64,000 nucleotides of DNA from Arachidicoccus sp. (GCA_028283605.1 JAPWKH010000026.1:62001-126000); one strand, 5' to 3'; counted from the stretch's first letter, positions 31,661 through 43,099 are shown. The notes: generated by a model from the letters alone, not told the origin. A program made the numbers and translations.

Positions 31661-32374
31661 ATGAGAAAAAAAATCTTGCAAACCGGATTAGTTGCGATTA
31701 CATTTTTGCCTTTTATTGCTTGTAGAAAGCAAAGTACTATCAAAAATAATGAGGTTGATTGTATAGAATATACACCTGAACTTGATACCATACGAAGAGC
31801 TATGTGCACCACTGATTTATGTAATCAATACTTAGCTGTTTGGAAAGATTTATTTATGAAACAAAATAATATAGATGAAAATTTTTTCGAAAAACATATT
31901 ACATTGCACGGAAGCGGTATCGATGATTGGAATGACGGCGAGTCATTTGGTATTTACTATAAGTTTAGCATAGGTTGGGCATCAGCAACTATTTATGACC
32001 AATTTATTATTAAAATTGCTTCGGGCAATGGATTTTATCCTGCATTGAATTTACCGCGCGGTCAGTATCTGACTGAAGCGCAAATTGATACAGTTATACA
32101 ACACAAAGTTTTTTCTGCTAAATTAGATACAATAGCCAATTCCGATATATTGCTGTATGACTCAACGAAAGAAGCTTTAGATACACTTATTAAAAAAACA
32201 GGCGTTAATAAATTATGTAACGCAACGCTTTCAGTAGGAGAAAAAGGTCATTTAATACTTTCGGCGAACGCTCAATATGCCAATAAAGAAAACTATTGCA
32301 TTTTTGCATGGATAGATTTACAAAACGGAACTACAAACGCTACAAATGGAGCTTGTTATCTTACTACACAATAA
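31661..32374 (+). CDS. Hypothetical lipoprotein
   Basis: Signal peptide and lipobox FIAC; no recognised domain. Confidence 0.5.
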   Translation: MRKKILQTGLVAITFLPFIACRKQSTIKNNEVDCIEYTPELDTIRRAMCTTDLCNQYLAVWKDLFMKQNNIDENFFEKHITLHGSGIDDWNDGESFGIYYKFSIGWASATIYDQFIIKIASGNGFYPALNLPRGQYLTEAQIDTVIQHKVFSAKLDTIANSDILLYDSTKEALDTLIKKTGVNKLCNATLSVGEKGHLILSANAQYANKENYCIFAWIDLQNGTTNATNGACYLTTQ

Positions 32375-32464
32375 CAAATTATTACGCTGAAAAAATAATC
32401 AACCCAAAATCAAGAATCATAAATCATACATCCTGTCTATCTTTGCATTCCAAAAATGCAATAG

Positions 32465-34411
32465 ATGTTAGTAGGATTAAACAATGTAACTTTTGAATTT
32501 GGTGCGCGTACTATCGTTGCGGATGCAACGTGGCATATACAACCCGGCGACAGAATCGGTTTAATCGGTTATAACGGTACAGGAAAATCAACTTTATTAA
32601 AAGTAATAGTTGGAGAATATTTGCCAAGCAGCGGAACCGTTGAGCGCAGCCGCGATACTACCATAGGTTATCTCCATCAGGATTTATTGAGCTTTGATAC
32701 CAACGAATCTATTCTCGAAGTAGCAATGGGCGCTTTTGAACGCGTACGTTTTTTGGAAAAAGAAATTGAACGTTTGGGCAATGAATTAGAACATTCGTCC
32801 GATGAAATTCTCTTGGAAAAATATACCGATTATTTACATGAAATGGATGTATTGGACGGCTATAATATCCAATACAAAACTGAGGAAGTGCTGCATGGTT
32901 TAGGCTTCAGCAATGAACAATTAAACCGCCCTTATAAAACATTCAGCGGTGGTTGGCGTATGCGTGTGTTGCTTGCAAAGATGATTCTACAACAGCCGGA
33001 TGTTCTGCTACTTGACGAACCAACAAACCACTTAGATTTGCCCTCTATTGAATGGCTGGAAAAATATTTGTCCAATTATAAAGGAAGTGTGGTCATAGTT
33101 TCGCACGATAAATTTTTCCTTAATAGAATGGTCAATAAAATTGTAGAGCTTTATCAGCAAGAGTTGCATATTTATCCCGGCAATTACGAATATTACGAAA
33201 CGGAAAAAGCAATTCGTATAGAAATGCAGCAAAAGGCTTATGAAAATCAACAAGATTATATTCGGCAGAATGAGCGATTGGTAGAGCGTTTCCGTGCCAA
33301 GGCCAGCAAAGCGGCAATGGCGCAAAGCATTATGAAAAAACTGGATAAACTTGACCGGATTGAAAACACTGAACTTGAACGCCCTAATCTCAGAATTAAT
33401 TTTCAGATAGATAAACAACCAGGAAAAATTATCGCTTCCTTAAAAAATATTTCTAAATCATTCGGCGAAAATATTATCGTAAAAAATGCTTCCGCAGAAA
33501 TTGATCGCGGCGATAAAATCGCTTTGATCGGCGCGAACGGAAAAGGAAAATCTACTTTATTAAGAATTATCGCAGAAGCCGAAAACTTTGATGGAGAGCG
33601 CATTTGGGGACACAATGTGGCAGAGAGTTTTTATGCCCAGCATCAATTGGAAAGCCTAAATTTGAACCATACAATTCTCGAAGAAATGCAACTGTGCGGC
33701 AGCGGAAAAACCGATTTGGAATTGCGCAGTTTGCTCGGAGGTTTCATGTTTGGCGGAGATGATATTGATAAGAAAATAAAAATACTGAGCGGCGGCGAAA
33801 AAGCACGCGTAGCGTTGGCAAAAGTAATTGCAAGCAAATCTAATTTCTTAATGCTTGATGAACCTACAAACCATTTGGATATGCATTCGGTTGATTTGCT
33901 CGCACAAGCATTAAACAAATATGAAGGAAGTTTGATTTTTGTAAGCCACGACCGGTATTTTATTTCAAAAGCTGCTAATAAAATTTGGGAAATAATCGAC
34001 TATGAAATAAAAGAATTCAAAGGCTCGTATGCCGAATATATTGAGTGGAAAGAATTAATGGCCAAGCGCGAAAAAGAATTATCTCAACAGAAAAATAAAA
34101 CTGTAACAGAAAATATTACAGTTAAAAAAACGGAAGAAAAAAAATACGTCCCGATAAATAATCTTGAGCGCGATCAGAAAAAAGAATTACAAAAATTGCA
34201 AAAGCAATTAGAAAAAACAGAAGAACAGATCAATCAATTAAACAAAGAAAAAACAGAACTTGAAACGCAAATGTCCTTGCCAGATAGTTACGCCATTCCG
34301 CATAAATTTAAAGAGCTGGAAGATAAACATAAGCAACTTTCAGCTAGATTATCGGGCATAGAAAAAGAATACGAAATGCTGTTCGAGAAAATTGTAGAGA
34401 TGGAAAATTAA
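32465..34411 (+). CDS. ABC-F family ATPase
   Basis: Two ABC domains (GYNGTGKST, GANGKGKST), no TM, linker region, 'LLLDEPTNHLD' twice, coiled-coil C-terminus. Confidence 0.95.
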   Translation: MLVGLNNVTFEFGARTIVADATWHIQPGDRIGLIGYNGTGKSTLLKVIVGEYLPSSGTVERSRDTTIGYLHQDLLSFDTNESILEVAMGAFERVRFLEKEIERLGNELEHSSDEILLEKYTDYLHEMDVLDGYNIQYKTEEVLHGLGFSNEQLNRPYKTFSGGWRMRVLLAKMILQQPDVLLLDEPTNHLDLPSIEWLEKYLSNYKGSVVIVSHDKFFLNRMVNKIVELYQQELHIYPGNYEYYETEKAIRIEMQQKAYENQQDYIRQNERLVERFRAKASKAAMAQSIMKKLDKLDRIENTELERPNLRINFQIDKQPGKIIASLKNISKSFGENIIVKNASAEIDRGDKIALIGANGKGKSTLLRIIAEAENFDGERIWGHNVAESFYAQHQLESLNLNHTILEEMQLCGSGKTDLELRSLLGGFMFGGDDIDKKIKILSGGEKARVALAKVIASKSNFLMLDEPTNHLDMHSVDLLAQALNKYEGSLIFVSHDRYFISKAANKIWEIIDYEIKEFKGSYAEYIEWKELMAKREKELSQQKNKTVTENITVKKTEEKKYVPINNLERDQKKELQKLQKQLEKTEEQINQLNKEKTELETQMSLPDSYAIPHKFKELEDKHKQLSARLSGIEKEYEMLFEKIVEMEN

Positions 34412-34548
34412 ATATATTCTTCATTCTTTGGTTAGGCAATCGTGAATACCTGCCGGAAAGAAGCTTATGAATCCAAGCAATTTTTATTCATTAATTTTGC
34501 ATTTGCGGTCTTTAATAAGAGCGAATTATTTTAATTCAATAAATACGA

Positions 34549-35826
34549 ATGGATTTACAAAGCGTAAAAAATCGTTTTAATATTATCGGCAACGCGCCTG
34601 CATTGAACCATGCTTTGAACGTTGCCATGCAAGTGTCCAATACCGATTTGAGTGTATTGATTGTCGGCGAAAGCGGCGTTGGTAAAGAAGCATTCTCACA
34701 AATCATCCATACTTTATCTGCCAGAAAACATAACCAGTTTATTGCCGTAAACTGTGGCGCTATTCCCGAAGGAACAATAGACAGCGAATTATTCGGACAT
34801 GAGAAAGGATCATTTACCGGCGCAGTAGATAGCCGCAAAGGATATTTCGAAACCGTAAATGGCGGTACAATTTTTCTGGATGAAATTGGTGAAATGCCTT
34901 TGGGCACACAAGCCCGATTATTACGTGTATTAGAAGCCGGAGAATATATTCGTGTAGGTTCGTCCAAAGTGCAGAAGACAGATGTGCGCGTAATTGCTGC
35001 GACCAACAGAGATCTTTATGAATTTACACAATCCGGAAGATTCAGAGAAGATTTATATTATCGTTTAAGCACGGTTCCCATAAGAGTTCCATCGTTGCGC
35101 GACAGAAAAGAAGACATTCCGCTTTTGTTCAGGAAATTTGTAACGGATATTTCTGAGAAATACAGAAAACCACCCATTGTTTTAAATGATGCTGCAAGGC
35201 AATTGTTGGTCAATTACCGCTGGCCGGGGAATGTTCGCGAATTAAAAAATATTGCTGAACAAATGTCTATACTCAGCACTTCCGTGAATATAGATGTTGC
35301 GGATTTGCAGAGATTTTTACCGGAATATAATGAAAGCCGTTTACCTGTTTTATCCAATCAGAAATACACCGGCGGCGATTTTGCCAATGAAAGAGAAATT
35401 TTATACAAGCTTTTTTTTGATATGAAAAAAGATGTAACAGAATTAAAAAAGATGTTTGTGGAATTGCTGCAAAATCCTTCTGTTGCTGCATCGATGAATG
35501 ATTATACAAAAGAAAAATTGCTGAATAATATCAACAGCGGCACTGTTTCTCAAGAGTCGGTTAAAACGCTTCAGCCGTACTTTAATAATTTACCGCAATC
35601 CACATCTACGGAGCCACAGCCTATTATTTTAGCGCCAAATCAGGATACTAATATTCAACCACACGAAGAAGTGGAAGAAACATTGAATATTATGGATAAA
35701 GAAAAAGAACTTATCATTAAAGCATTGAAAAAACATCGCGGCAAAAGAAAAGATGCTGCGCTGGATTTAGGCATCAGCGAAAGAACATTATACCGTAAGT
35801 TAAAGGAATATGATATCGAAGGATAG
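34549..35826 (+). CDS. Sigma-54-dependent transcriptional activator (Fis-type HTH, no receiver domain)
   Basis: GESGVGKEAF, GSFTGA loop, 'GGTIFLDEIGEMPL', C-terminal Fis HTH 'RGKRKDAALDLGISERTLYRKLKEY'. Confidence 0.95.
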   Translation: MDLQSVKNRFNIIGNAPALNHALNVAMQVSNTDLSVLIVGESGVGKEAFSQIIHTLSARKHNQFIAVNCGAIPEGTIDSELFGHEKGSFTGAVDSRKGYFETVNGGTIFLDEIGEMPLGTQARLLRVLEAGEYIRVGSSKVQKTDVRVIAATNRDLYEFTQSGRFREDLYYRLSTVPIRVPSLRDRKEDIPLLFRKFVTDISEKYRKPPIVLNDAARQLLVNYRWPGNVRELKNIAEQMSILSTSVNIDVADLQRFLPEYNESRLPVLSNQKYTGGDFANEREILYKLFFDMKKDVTELKKMFVELLQNPSVAASMNDYTKEKLLNNINSGTVSQESVKTLQPYFNNLPQSTSTEPQPIILAPNQDTNIQPHEEVEETLNIMDKEKELIIKALKKHRGKRKDAALDLGISERTLYRKLKEYDIEG

Positions 35827-36127
35827 GATAAAAATGTGAAGAACAACAAAAAAAGATCCGGAATGCAAATTAGCCGGATTTTTTATGATCAAAACTTAAC
35901 TTTCCTATTTTGGCTGCCGCCATAATTTAGCTTCATTCGCATTGAATTTTAATACAAGTATTCTTAGGCAGAGATTAAAAAATGTACAGGTAGGATATTG
36001 AATTATTGAATAATAATCTTGTATTATACTTTCTCTAAAATAAATAGTTATAAAAACGAAAGTAAAAATAATTTGGTTCTTGCAAATCGAAAGAATATGT
36101 ATGATATTTGTTCAATAAATATTAGGC

Positions 36128-37549
36128 ATGCAAAAAATATTTTTGTTATTTATTTGTATATTTTTATCGATAACCACATTTTCTCAAACTATAAATACCA
36201 AAAAACTCGACAGCTTATTCGACATTCTCGATTCCAATCATCTTGCAATGGGAAGCGTGGCAATTGCGAAAGACGGAAAGATTGTTTATCAACGGCAAAT
36301 CGGTTATTCATATATTGACGATAATAAAAAGATTGCTGCAAATGCAGATACAAAATACCGCATCGGTTCGATAACTAAAATGTTTACGGCAGTTATTATT
36401 TTTCGGCTGATTGAAGAAGGAAAATTATCGTTAGATACAAAGCTCGCAAAGTTTTATCCGCAAATTCCGAATGCGGATAAGATTACGATTGAAATGCTGT
36501 TGAGGCATAGGAGTGGATTGTATAATTATGTTGATGATTTTGTTTCGACAGACACAGTCGATAAAAAGAATTATAATTATGATGACTATTTGTTGATGAA
36601 TAATTTGGGTTGGTTAACCAATCCTTTGAGCAAAGATTCTATTTTAAATATTATTAAGAATGGCGAAGTTCATTTTCAGCCAAATACTAAAGTTCAATAT
36701 TGCAATTCGGGCTATTGGTTATTAGGCCGTATTATAGAAAATATTACTCATGAATCTTTTACAAAAAATGTAAAGAAAAGGATTGTAGGAAAAATCAATT
36801 TGAAAAACACTTATGTTGGTAAACAGTATGATAAGAATAAGAGTAAAAAGCAGGCCGAATCATATTTTTACTGTGGCGAATGGAATAAAATAGATGACAT
36901 TTATTTACCGAACGCTTCGGCGGCTGGCGCAATACTATCTACACCAACTGACTTAGTAAAGTTTATACAATCTTTGTTCGCTTCTAAGTTGATAAGCAAA
37001 GAATCGCTTTCGAAAATGACATCATTTATTGACATGACTGATTCTTCAATTATGAATCATTTTGGAATGGGAATTATGACTATTCCCTTTGGAGAAGATG
37101 TTGGATTAGGACATGCAGGAGATACTTATGGTGAACATTCAATGCTTGTGTATTTTCAAAAATATAATTTGATAATTGCTTACACTATTAATGGCAATAG
37201 CAACTTTTTAGCAAGCAATGATATAGCTGATTATCTATTTTGCGTATCCCGAAATATTCCGTTTGATTTTCCTAATACGTCAAGAGAATATATCAAGCAA
37301 TCTGAAGAATTGAATCAATATCTTGGAGTTTATTCATCTAAACAACTGCCATTAAAATTTACATTTACCAAACTATGTGAAAAATTATTTTTACAGGCAA
37401 CAGGTCAGCATGAATTAGAAACAAAATCGATTGCAAAAAATAAATTTACCATTGACGATATTCATGCTTCAATGGAATTCTTTCCCGAAAAAGGAGAATT
37501 GGTATATACACAAAATGGTAAAACGTATTTATTTACCAAAGACCAATAA
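36128..37549 (+). CDS. Serine hydrolase, class C beta-lactamase-like
   Basis: 'YRIGSITKMFTAVIIFRLIEEGKL' SxxK and 'YCNSGYWLLGRIIE' YxN motif. Confidence 0.88.
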   Translation: MQKIFLLFICIFLSITTFSQTINTKKLDSLFDILDSNHLAMGSVAIAKDGKIVYQRQIGYSYIDDNKKIAANADTKYRIGSITKMFTAVIIFRLIEEGKLSLDTKLAKFYPQIPNADKITIEMLLRHRSGLYNYVDDFVSTDTVDKKNYNYDDYLLMNNLGWLTNPLSKDSILNIIKNGEVHFQPNTKVQYCNSGYWLLGRIIENITHESFTKNVKKRIVGKINLKNTYVGKQYDKNKSKKQAESYFYCGEWNKIDDIYLPNASAAGAILSTPTDLVKFIQSLFASKLISKESLSKMTSFIDMTDSSIMNHFGMGIMTIPFGEDVGLGHAGDTYGEHSMLVYFQKYNLIIAYTINGNSNFLASNDIADYLFCVSRNIPFDFPNTSREYIKQSEELNQYLGVYSSKQLPLKFTFTKLCEKLFLQATGQHELETKSIAKNKFTIDDIHASMEFFPEKGELVYTQNGKTYLFTKDQ

Positions 37550-37590
37550 CTTTACAATCATAAATCATAAATCAAAATTCATAAATAACA

Positions 37591-38325
37591 ATGCAATTGC
37601 ACATTTCAAAAGACATTAACGAACTCAGTAAAAATTTTGCAGATTGGTTAGTAGATTACGCAAAAGAAACTCTGCAAAAGCAAGATATATTTACTATTGC
37701 GCTTTCCGGCGGCAGCACGCCAAAGCTGCTCCACAAGCTGCTTGCAAGCGATGCGTATAAAAATAAAATTGATTGGGGCAAATGGCATTTCTTCATGGGC
37801 GACGAACGTTTTGTTCCGGTAACAGACGATAGGAGCAATGCCAAAATGTGCTACGAAACGTTGCTCAATCATGTGCCTGTGAAAGAAGAGCAGATTCATT
37901 TTTATCAAACAGAAAACATTACGCCGCAAGAAAGTTCCATAGAATATGAAAAAATATTACGCCAATATTTCGATGGGAAAAAGACAGGATTAGACGTTAT
38001 CATTCTCGGTATGGGCGATAATGCACATACACTTTCTTTATTCCCGCATGAAGCAATCATATTTGAAGAAAAGAAATGGGTGGATAGCTTTTGGCTTGAT
38101 GAGCAAAATATGTATCGCATTACCATGACGCACCCTGTTGCAAACCATGCAGCGCAAGTATGTTTCCTTGCAGCAGGCGAAAATAAACAAGAAGCATTGA
38201 AAGAAGTATTGGAAGGCGAATACAATCCGAATGAATATCCTTCGCAAATCATTAAACCCAATCCCGGCGAATTGCATTGGTTTGTAGATGAAGCGGCAAC
38301 TGAGCTACTGAAAAATTCTTATTAA
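37591..38325 (+). CDS. pgl: 6-phosphogluconolactonase
   Basis: 'ALSGGSTPKLLHKLLAS...WHFFMGDERFVP...ILGMGDNAHTLSLFP'. Confidence 0.9.
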   Translation: MQLHISKDINELSKNFADWLVDYAKETLQKQDIFTIALSGGSTPKLLHKLLASDAYKNKIDWGKWHFFMGDERFVPVTDDRSNAKMCYETLLNHVPVKEEQIHFYQTENITPQESSIEYEKILRQYFDGKKTGLDVIILGMGDNAHTLSLFPHEAIIFEEKKWVDSFWLDEQNMYRITMTHPVANHAAQVCFLAAGENKQEALKEVLEGEYNPNEYPSQIIKPNPGELHWFVDEAATELLKNSY

Positions 38326-38445
38326 TATAATCAAGTCTCTTTGGAGACAATTTATGCAGATAAAATAAAATTTTCTTATACAAAACTGCCGTTCGTTCCT
38401 TACCTTTGCATAGTCATTCCTTTTTACGAATAACTATAATGTGAT

Positions 38446-39108
38446 ATGAGTTTCAAGCAAGTCTTCATCTCTCCTGTAGGGAGGAAAATAACTATGGGTC
38501 TTACCGGAATATTTTTAATTTTATTTTTAATTGTGCATGTCGGATTGAATTTATGTGTTTTCGGCGGAGAAGACATGTTCAATTCTGCAGCGCATTTTAT
38601 GGGTGGTTTCTGGGTGCCGCGCGTTTTGGAAATCGGCTTGTTTGCAATGCTAATTATACACATCGTACAAGGAACAATACTGGAAATGGATAATCGCTCC
38701 AAACGCGGTATCGGTTACCAGGTAAGTTACGGAAACCGCGGAAGCAAATGGAACAGCCGTAGCATGTGGTTTTTGGGCATTTTAATACTATTGTTTCTGA
38801 TTTTGCATTTATCAGATTTTTGGTTTCCCAACCGCTCACATCAGCATTTTGTTTTAGGAGAAGAAATTAATCTGTTTGAAAAAATGCAGGATACCTTCAG
38901 TCATCTTTGGGTAGTAATCGTTTATATTATCGGATGCATTGCGTTGGCATATCATTTATTACATGGTTTCCAAAGCGCATTCCGTTCTTTGGGTGTTTAT
39001 AATAAAACATGGCTGGCATTATTAAATTGTATCGGTATAGGATTTTCTATTATTGTGCCGTTGCTGTTTATATCCATGCCTGTGAGTTTTTATTTTGGAT
39101 GGGTTTAA
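38446..39108 (+). CDS. sdhC: Succinate dehydrogenase cytochrome b subunit
   Basis: Multi-TM protein preceding SdhA/SdhB; pattern typical of the b558-type subunit. Confidence 0.88.
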   Translation: MSFKQVFISPVGRKITMGLTGIFLILFLIVHVGLNLCVFGGEDMFNSAAHFMGGFWVPRVLEIGLFAMLIIHIVQGTILEMDNRSKRGIGYQVSYGNRGSKWNSRSMWFLGILILLFLILHLSDFWFPNRSHQHFVLGEEINLFEKMQDTFSHLWVVIVYIIGCIALAYHLLHGFQSAFRSLGVYNKTWLALLNCIGIGFSIIVPLLFISMPVSFYFGWV

Positions 39109-39115
39109 TCAAAGT

Positions 39116-39574
39116 AATTTGAAAATTTGAAAATGTGTTAATTTGAAAATGATTTTTCATTAATTAACTATCAAATTTTTAGATTATGAGAAACGATAAA
39201 GAAAATGTGATTATTGAGAAAACTATTAATTTTTCTCTTTCAATCATTCAATATTGTGAAGTTCTTGAACAAGACAGAAAATATGTAATTGCAAAACAGC
39301 TTTTACGTACCGCAACTTCCATCGGCGCGAATGTTTTTGAAGCACAAAATGCAGAAACTTTATTCACAAAATGAAAATTGCGTCGAAAGAAACAAGCGAA
39401 ACATTCTATTGGTTGATTTTGTGCGAAAGAAGCGAGTCATACAAATTTGAGAAGCAACTTAAAAATAATTTAGAGGAAATCTAAGAATTCTTTCTAAAAT
39501 CATTGCTTCATCAAAAACGGGAATTAAAAATTTTCTCTGGTTTCTTGGCTTTGCATTTTCAAATCTTCAAATTG
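39116..39574. mobile_element. Inverted-repeat-flanked four-helix-bundle element 1 (decayed)
   Basis: Left end aatttgaaaatttgaaaatg (39116-39135); right end cattttcaaatcttcaaattg (39554-39574) is its near-perfect reverse complement. Confidence 0.65.
39186..39540 (+). pseudogene. Four-helix-bundle protein (23S rRNA IVS-like family), frameshifted
   Basis: 'MRNDKENVIIEKTINFSLSIIQYCEVLEQDRKYVIAKQLLRTATSIGANVFEAQNAE' then 'FIHKMKIASKETSETFYWLILCERSESYKFEKQLKNNLEEI' in another frame; homologous to 41606-41959. Confidence 0.85.
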
Positions 39575-39586
39575 ATTTATTGATAT

Positions 39587-41572
39587 ATGTTAGATTCAAA
39601 AATACCTGCAGGAAAACTGGAAGATAAATGGACCGAATACAAAGGTCATTGCAAGCTCGTAAACCCTGCCAACAAGCGCAAAATCGAAGTAATCGTTATT
39701 GGTACAGGACTTGCGGGAGCCAGCGCTGCTGCGGCTTTGGGCGAATTGGGTTACAGCGTAAAAGCATTTTGTTTTCAGGATTCTCCTCGTCGCGCGCACT
39801 CGATTGCAGCGCAGGGAGGTATCAATGCAGCAAAAAATTATCAGAACGACGGCGACTCTGTTTTTCGTCTGTTTTATGATACAATTAAAGGTGGCGACTA
39901 CCGTGCACGCGAAGCAAACGTGCATCGTTTAGCAGAGGTAAGTACTAATATTATTGACCAATGCGTAGCACAAGGTGTGCCTTTCGCACGTGAATACGGT
40001 GGCTTACTGAGTAATCGTTCATTCGGCGGAACGCAGGTACAACGCACGTTCTATGCAGCGGGACAAACAGGGCAACAATTATTGCTCGGCGCATACAGTG
40101 CGTTGGAAAGGCAAGTTGCTTTAGGAACGGTAAAAGTTTATGACCGTCACGAAATGCTCGAAGTTGTAAAGATAGATGGTAAAGCGCGCGGCATCATTGC
40201 CCGTAATTTAATTACAGGAGAATTGGAAAGACATTTCGGCCATGCAGTTTTAATTTGCAGCGGTGGTTATGGAAATGTATTTTATCTTTCTACAAACGCG
40301 ATGGGCAGCAATGTTACAGCCGCATGGAAAGCGCACAAGCAAGGCGCGTATTTTGGCAATCCTTGTTTCACGCAAATTCATCCCACTTGTATCCCCGTTA
40401 CAGGCGATCATCAATCCAAATTGACATTGATGTCTGAATCTTTGAGAAATGACGGACGAATTTGGGTGCCGAAACAAAAAGACGATAACCGGAAAGCGAG
40501 TGAAATACCTGAAGATGAAAGAGATTATTATCTGGAAAGAAGATATCCTGCATTTGGTAATCTTGTACCGCGCGATGTGGCTTCACGCGCAGCGAAAGAG
40601 AGATGCGATGCGGGTTATGGCGTAGGTACTACCAAAAAGGCTGTTTATCTTGATTTTGCAGATGCAATTATGCGCTACGGAAAAATTGAGTGCGGCAAGC
40701 ATGGTATTGAAAATCCTTCAAAAGAAGTTATTCGTCATCACGGGTTGGATGTTGTGAAAGAAAAATATGGTAATCTTTTCGACATGTACGCAAAGATTAC
40801 GGGTGAAGATCCTTATGAAGTGCCGATGCGTATTTATCCCGCCGTACACTACACAATGGGCGGCCTTTGGGTAGACTATGAATTGATGACGAATGTGAAA
40901 GGCTTATATTGCCTGGGTGAAGCCAACTTCAGCGACCACGGCGCAAATCGTTTAGGCGCTTCGGCTTTGATGCAAGGCTTGTCAGATGGATATTTTGTTA
41001 TTCCATATACTTTGGGAAATTATCTGGCCGATGAAATATACAGCAAAGCAATTCCTACAACGCATGAAGCTTTTGCTGAAGCAGAGAAAAAAGTTGCAGA
41101 CAGATTGGAAAATTTAATGAATATTAAAGGGACGGAAACAGTTGAAAGCCTGCACAAACGTTTAGGAAAAATCATGTGGGAAAAATGCGGCATGGCGCGA
41201 AACGAGCAAGGATTGAAAGAAGCAATCGAAGAGATTCGTACATTAAGAAACGAGTTTTGGAATAATGTAAAAATACCGGGTGGCATCAAAGAATTTAATC
41301 CCGAACTGGACAAAGCAGGCCGCGTTGCAGACTTTATCGAGCTTGGCGAATTAATGTGCATAGATGCTTTAAATCGCAAAGAAAGTTGTGGCGGGCATTT
41401 CCGTGAAGAATCCCAAACTCCTGATGGAGAAGCTTTGCGCAATGATGAAGAATTTATGTTTGTTTCCGCATGGGAATATAAAGGACACAACGGGAACAAT
41501 ATAGAATGGGAATTGCACAAAGAAGAATTGAATTATGAAGTAATAAAACCATCGCAGAGGAATTATAAATAA
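39587..41572 (+). CDS. sdhA: Succinate dehydrogenase/fumarate reductase flavoprotein subunit
   Basis: '[19 protein letters not shown]', '[15 protein letters not shown]', '[14 protein letters not shown]'. Confidence 0.97.
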   Translation: MLDSKIPAGKLEDKWTEYKGHCKLVNPANKRKIEVIVIGTGLAGASAAAALGELGYSVKAFCFQDSPRRAHSIAAQGGINAAKNYQNDGDSVFRLFYDTIKGGDYRAREANVHRLAEVSTNIIDQCVAQGVPFAREYGGLLSNRSFGGTQVQRTFYAAGQTGQQLLLGAYSALERQVALGTVKVYDRHEMLEVVKIDGKARGIIARNLITGELERHFGHAVLICSGGYGNVFYLSTNAMGSNVTAAWKAHKQGAYFGNPCFTQIHPTCIPVTGDHQSKLTLMSESLRNDGRIWVPKQKDDNRKASEIPEDERDYYLERRYPAFGNLVPRDVASRAAKERCDAGYGVGTTKKAVYLDFADAIMRYGKIECGKHGIENPSKEVIRHHGLDVVKEKYGNLFDMYAKITGEDPYEVPMRIYPAVHYTMGGLWVDYELMTNVKGLYCLGEANFSDHGANRLGASALMQGLSDGYFVIPYTLGNYLADEIYSKAIPTTHEAFAEAEKKVADRLENLMNIKGTETVESLHKRLGKIMWEKCGMARNEQGLKEAIEEIRTLRNEFWNNVKIPGGIKEFNPELDKAGRVADFIELGELMCIDALNRKESCGGHFREESQTPDGEALRNDEEFMFVSAWEYKGHNGNNIEWELHKEELNYEVIKPSQRNYK

Positions 41573-42037
41573 TTTGATTATTTGAAAATTTGAAAATGGT
41601 TTTTGATGCGTAGTGATAAGGAAAATTTGATAGTCAAATTAAGTTTTGAATTCGCTAAAGAAATAATTTTTTTCACAGAAAAACTACAAGAAAGCAAAAA
41701 GTTTGTAATTGCAAATCAGCTTATAAAATCGGGAACGTCAATTGGGGCAAATATTCGAGAGGCACAGAATGCAGAAAGCAAGATAGATTTTATACATAAA
41801 TTTAAAATTGCAGCTAAAGAAATTGATGAAACAGAATATTGGTTATTGCTTTGTAAAGATTGTTATGAATTAAAAATGTGCGATGAATTATTAGAAAGAT
41901 TATCTGCTATTAACAGAGTCGTTTCAAAAATAATTTCAACAAGCAAAGAGAAACAATAGATTTTAAAATAAATGTGTTTAATTGATTTGGAAGAAGTATC
42001 GAATCTATCATTTTCAAATTTCCAAATCTTCAAATTG
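41571..42037. mobile_element. Inverted-repeat-flanked four-helix-bundle element 2 (intact gene)
   Basis: Left end aatttgattatttgaaaatttgaaaatg (41571-41598), right end cattttcaaatttccaaatcttcaaattg (42009-42037). Confidence 0.65.
41606..41959 (+). CDS. Four-helix-bundle protein (23S rRNA IVS-like family)
   Basis: 'MRSDKENLIVKLSFEFAKEIIFFTEKLQESKKFVIANQLIKSGTSIGANIREAQNAES...FKIAAKEIDETEYWLLLC'. Confidence 0.9.
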   Translation: MRSDKENLIVKLSFEFAKEIIFFTEKLQESKKFVIANQLIKSGTSIGANIREAQNAESKIDFIHKFKIAAKEIDETEYWLLLCKDCYELKMCDELLERLSAINRVVSKIISTSKEKQ

Positions 42038-42059
42038 AAGAAGCATGCAACACTACACA

Positions 42060-42806
42060 ATGAATCTGACATTAAAAGTTTGGCGTCAGAAAAATGCAAA
42101 TACACCGGGAGATTTTCAAACATATAATGTAGAAAATATATCTTCGGAAATGTCTTTCCTCGAAATGTTTGATGTGTTGAATGAGCGTTTAATCGAAGAA
42201 GGCAAAGAACCTATTGCTTTCGACCACGATTGCCGCGAAGGTATTTGCGGTATGTGCTCAATGGTTATCGATGGAAAACCGCATGGCCCTTGGGCACAAA
42301 ACACAACTTGCCAGTTGCACATGCGCGCCTTCAAAGACGGCGATACCATTGTTGTAGAACCTTGGCGGGCAAAGGCTTTTCCTGTAATTAAAGATCTGGT
42401 TGTAGACAGAACTTCATTCGACAGAATCATTCAGGCGGGCGGTTATATTTCCGTAAATACAGGCAATGCGCAAGATGCAAACAATTTACCCATCGAGAAA
42501 AAAGCAGCAGACGAAGCTTTTGCGGCAGCGGCTTGTATCGGTTGCGGTGCATGTGTTGCAGCCTGTAAAAACAGTTCCGCATTATTATTCACCAGTGCAA
42601 AAGTGGCTCAGTTGTCTTTGCTTCCGCAAGGTGCTCCTGAACGCAAAACCCGCGTTGTCGATATGGTTGCACAAATGGAAAAAGAAGGTTTTGGTGCATG
42701 CACTTCTACAGGCGCGTGCGAAGCAACTTGTCCGAAAGGAATTTCCATTACCAATATTGCAAGACTCAATAAAGAATATTTGTGGGCGACTTTAACGGCG
42801 GAATAA
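42060..42806 (+). CDS. sdhB: Succinate dehydrogenase/fumarate reductase iron-sulfur subunit
   Basis: '[18 protein letters not shown]' and '[15 protein letters not shown]...[16 protein letters not shown]'. Confidence 0.97.
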   Translation: MNLTLKVWRQKNANTPGDFQTYNVENISSEMSFLEMFDVLNERLIEEGKEPIAFDHDCREGICGMCSMVIDGKPHGPWAQNTTCQLHMRAFKDGDTIVVEPWRAKAFPVIKDLVVDRTSFDRIIQAGGYISVNTGNAQDANNLPIEKKAADEAFAAAACIGCGACVAACKNSSALLFTSAKVAQLSLLPQGAPERKTRVVDMVAQMEKEGFGACTSTGACEATCPKGISITNIARLNKEYLWATLTAE

Positions 42807-43099
42807 CTATTCTTATAAAGTATAAGTAAAAAATCCTGCACGAAATAATTTTATTGATGAGCGATTGTCATTATAAAAAAGGATTTCAAATTAGCCTATG
42901 CTTCAATTAAAAAGCAATTCTTAATTGACTACAAAAATGAAAGCACATTAGTTATAACGGAATCTATTGATTTTCCAAAAGCAGCATTTTGATCAATAGT
43001 GTTTCTTGGCCAAATGTGAACGAACTTCATTAGCATAAAATTTCTTTAGTTTTATTATTTTATCTTTAATTAAGATGGTTCAATGATAAAATACACCTT

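Noticed and set aside
39628-41520. Antisense and alternate-frame ORFs inside sdhA
   Set aside because: Shadow ORFs of a highly conserved gene; no start context or domain.
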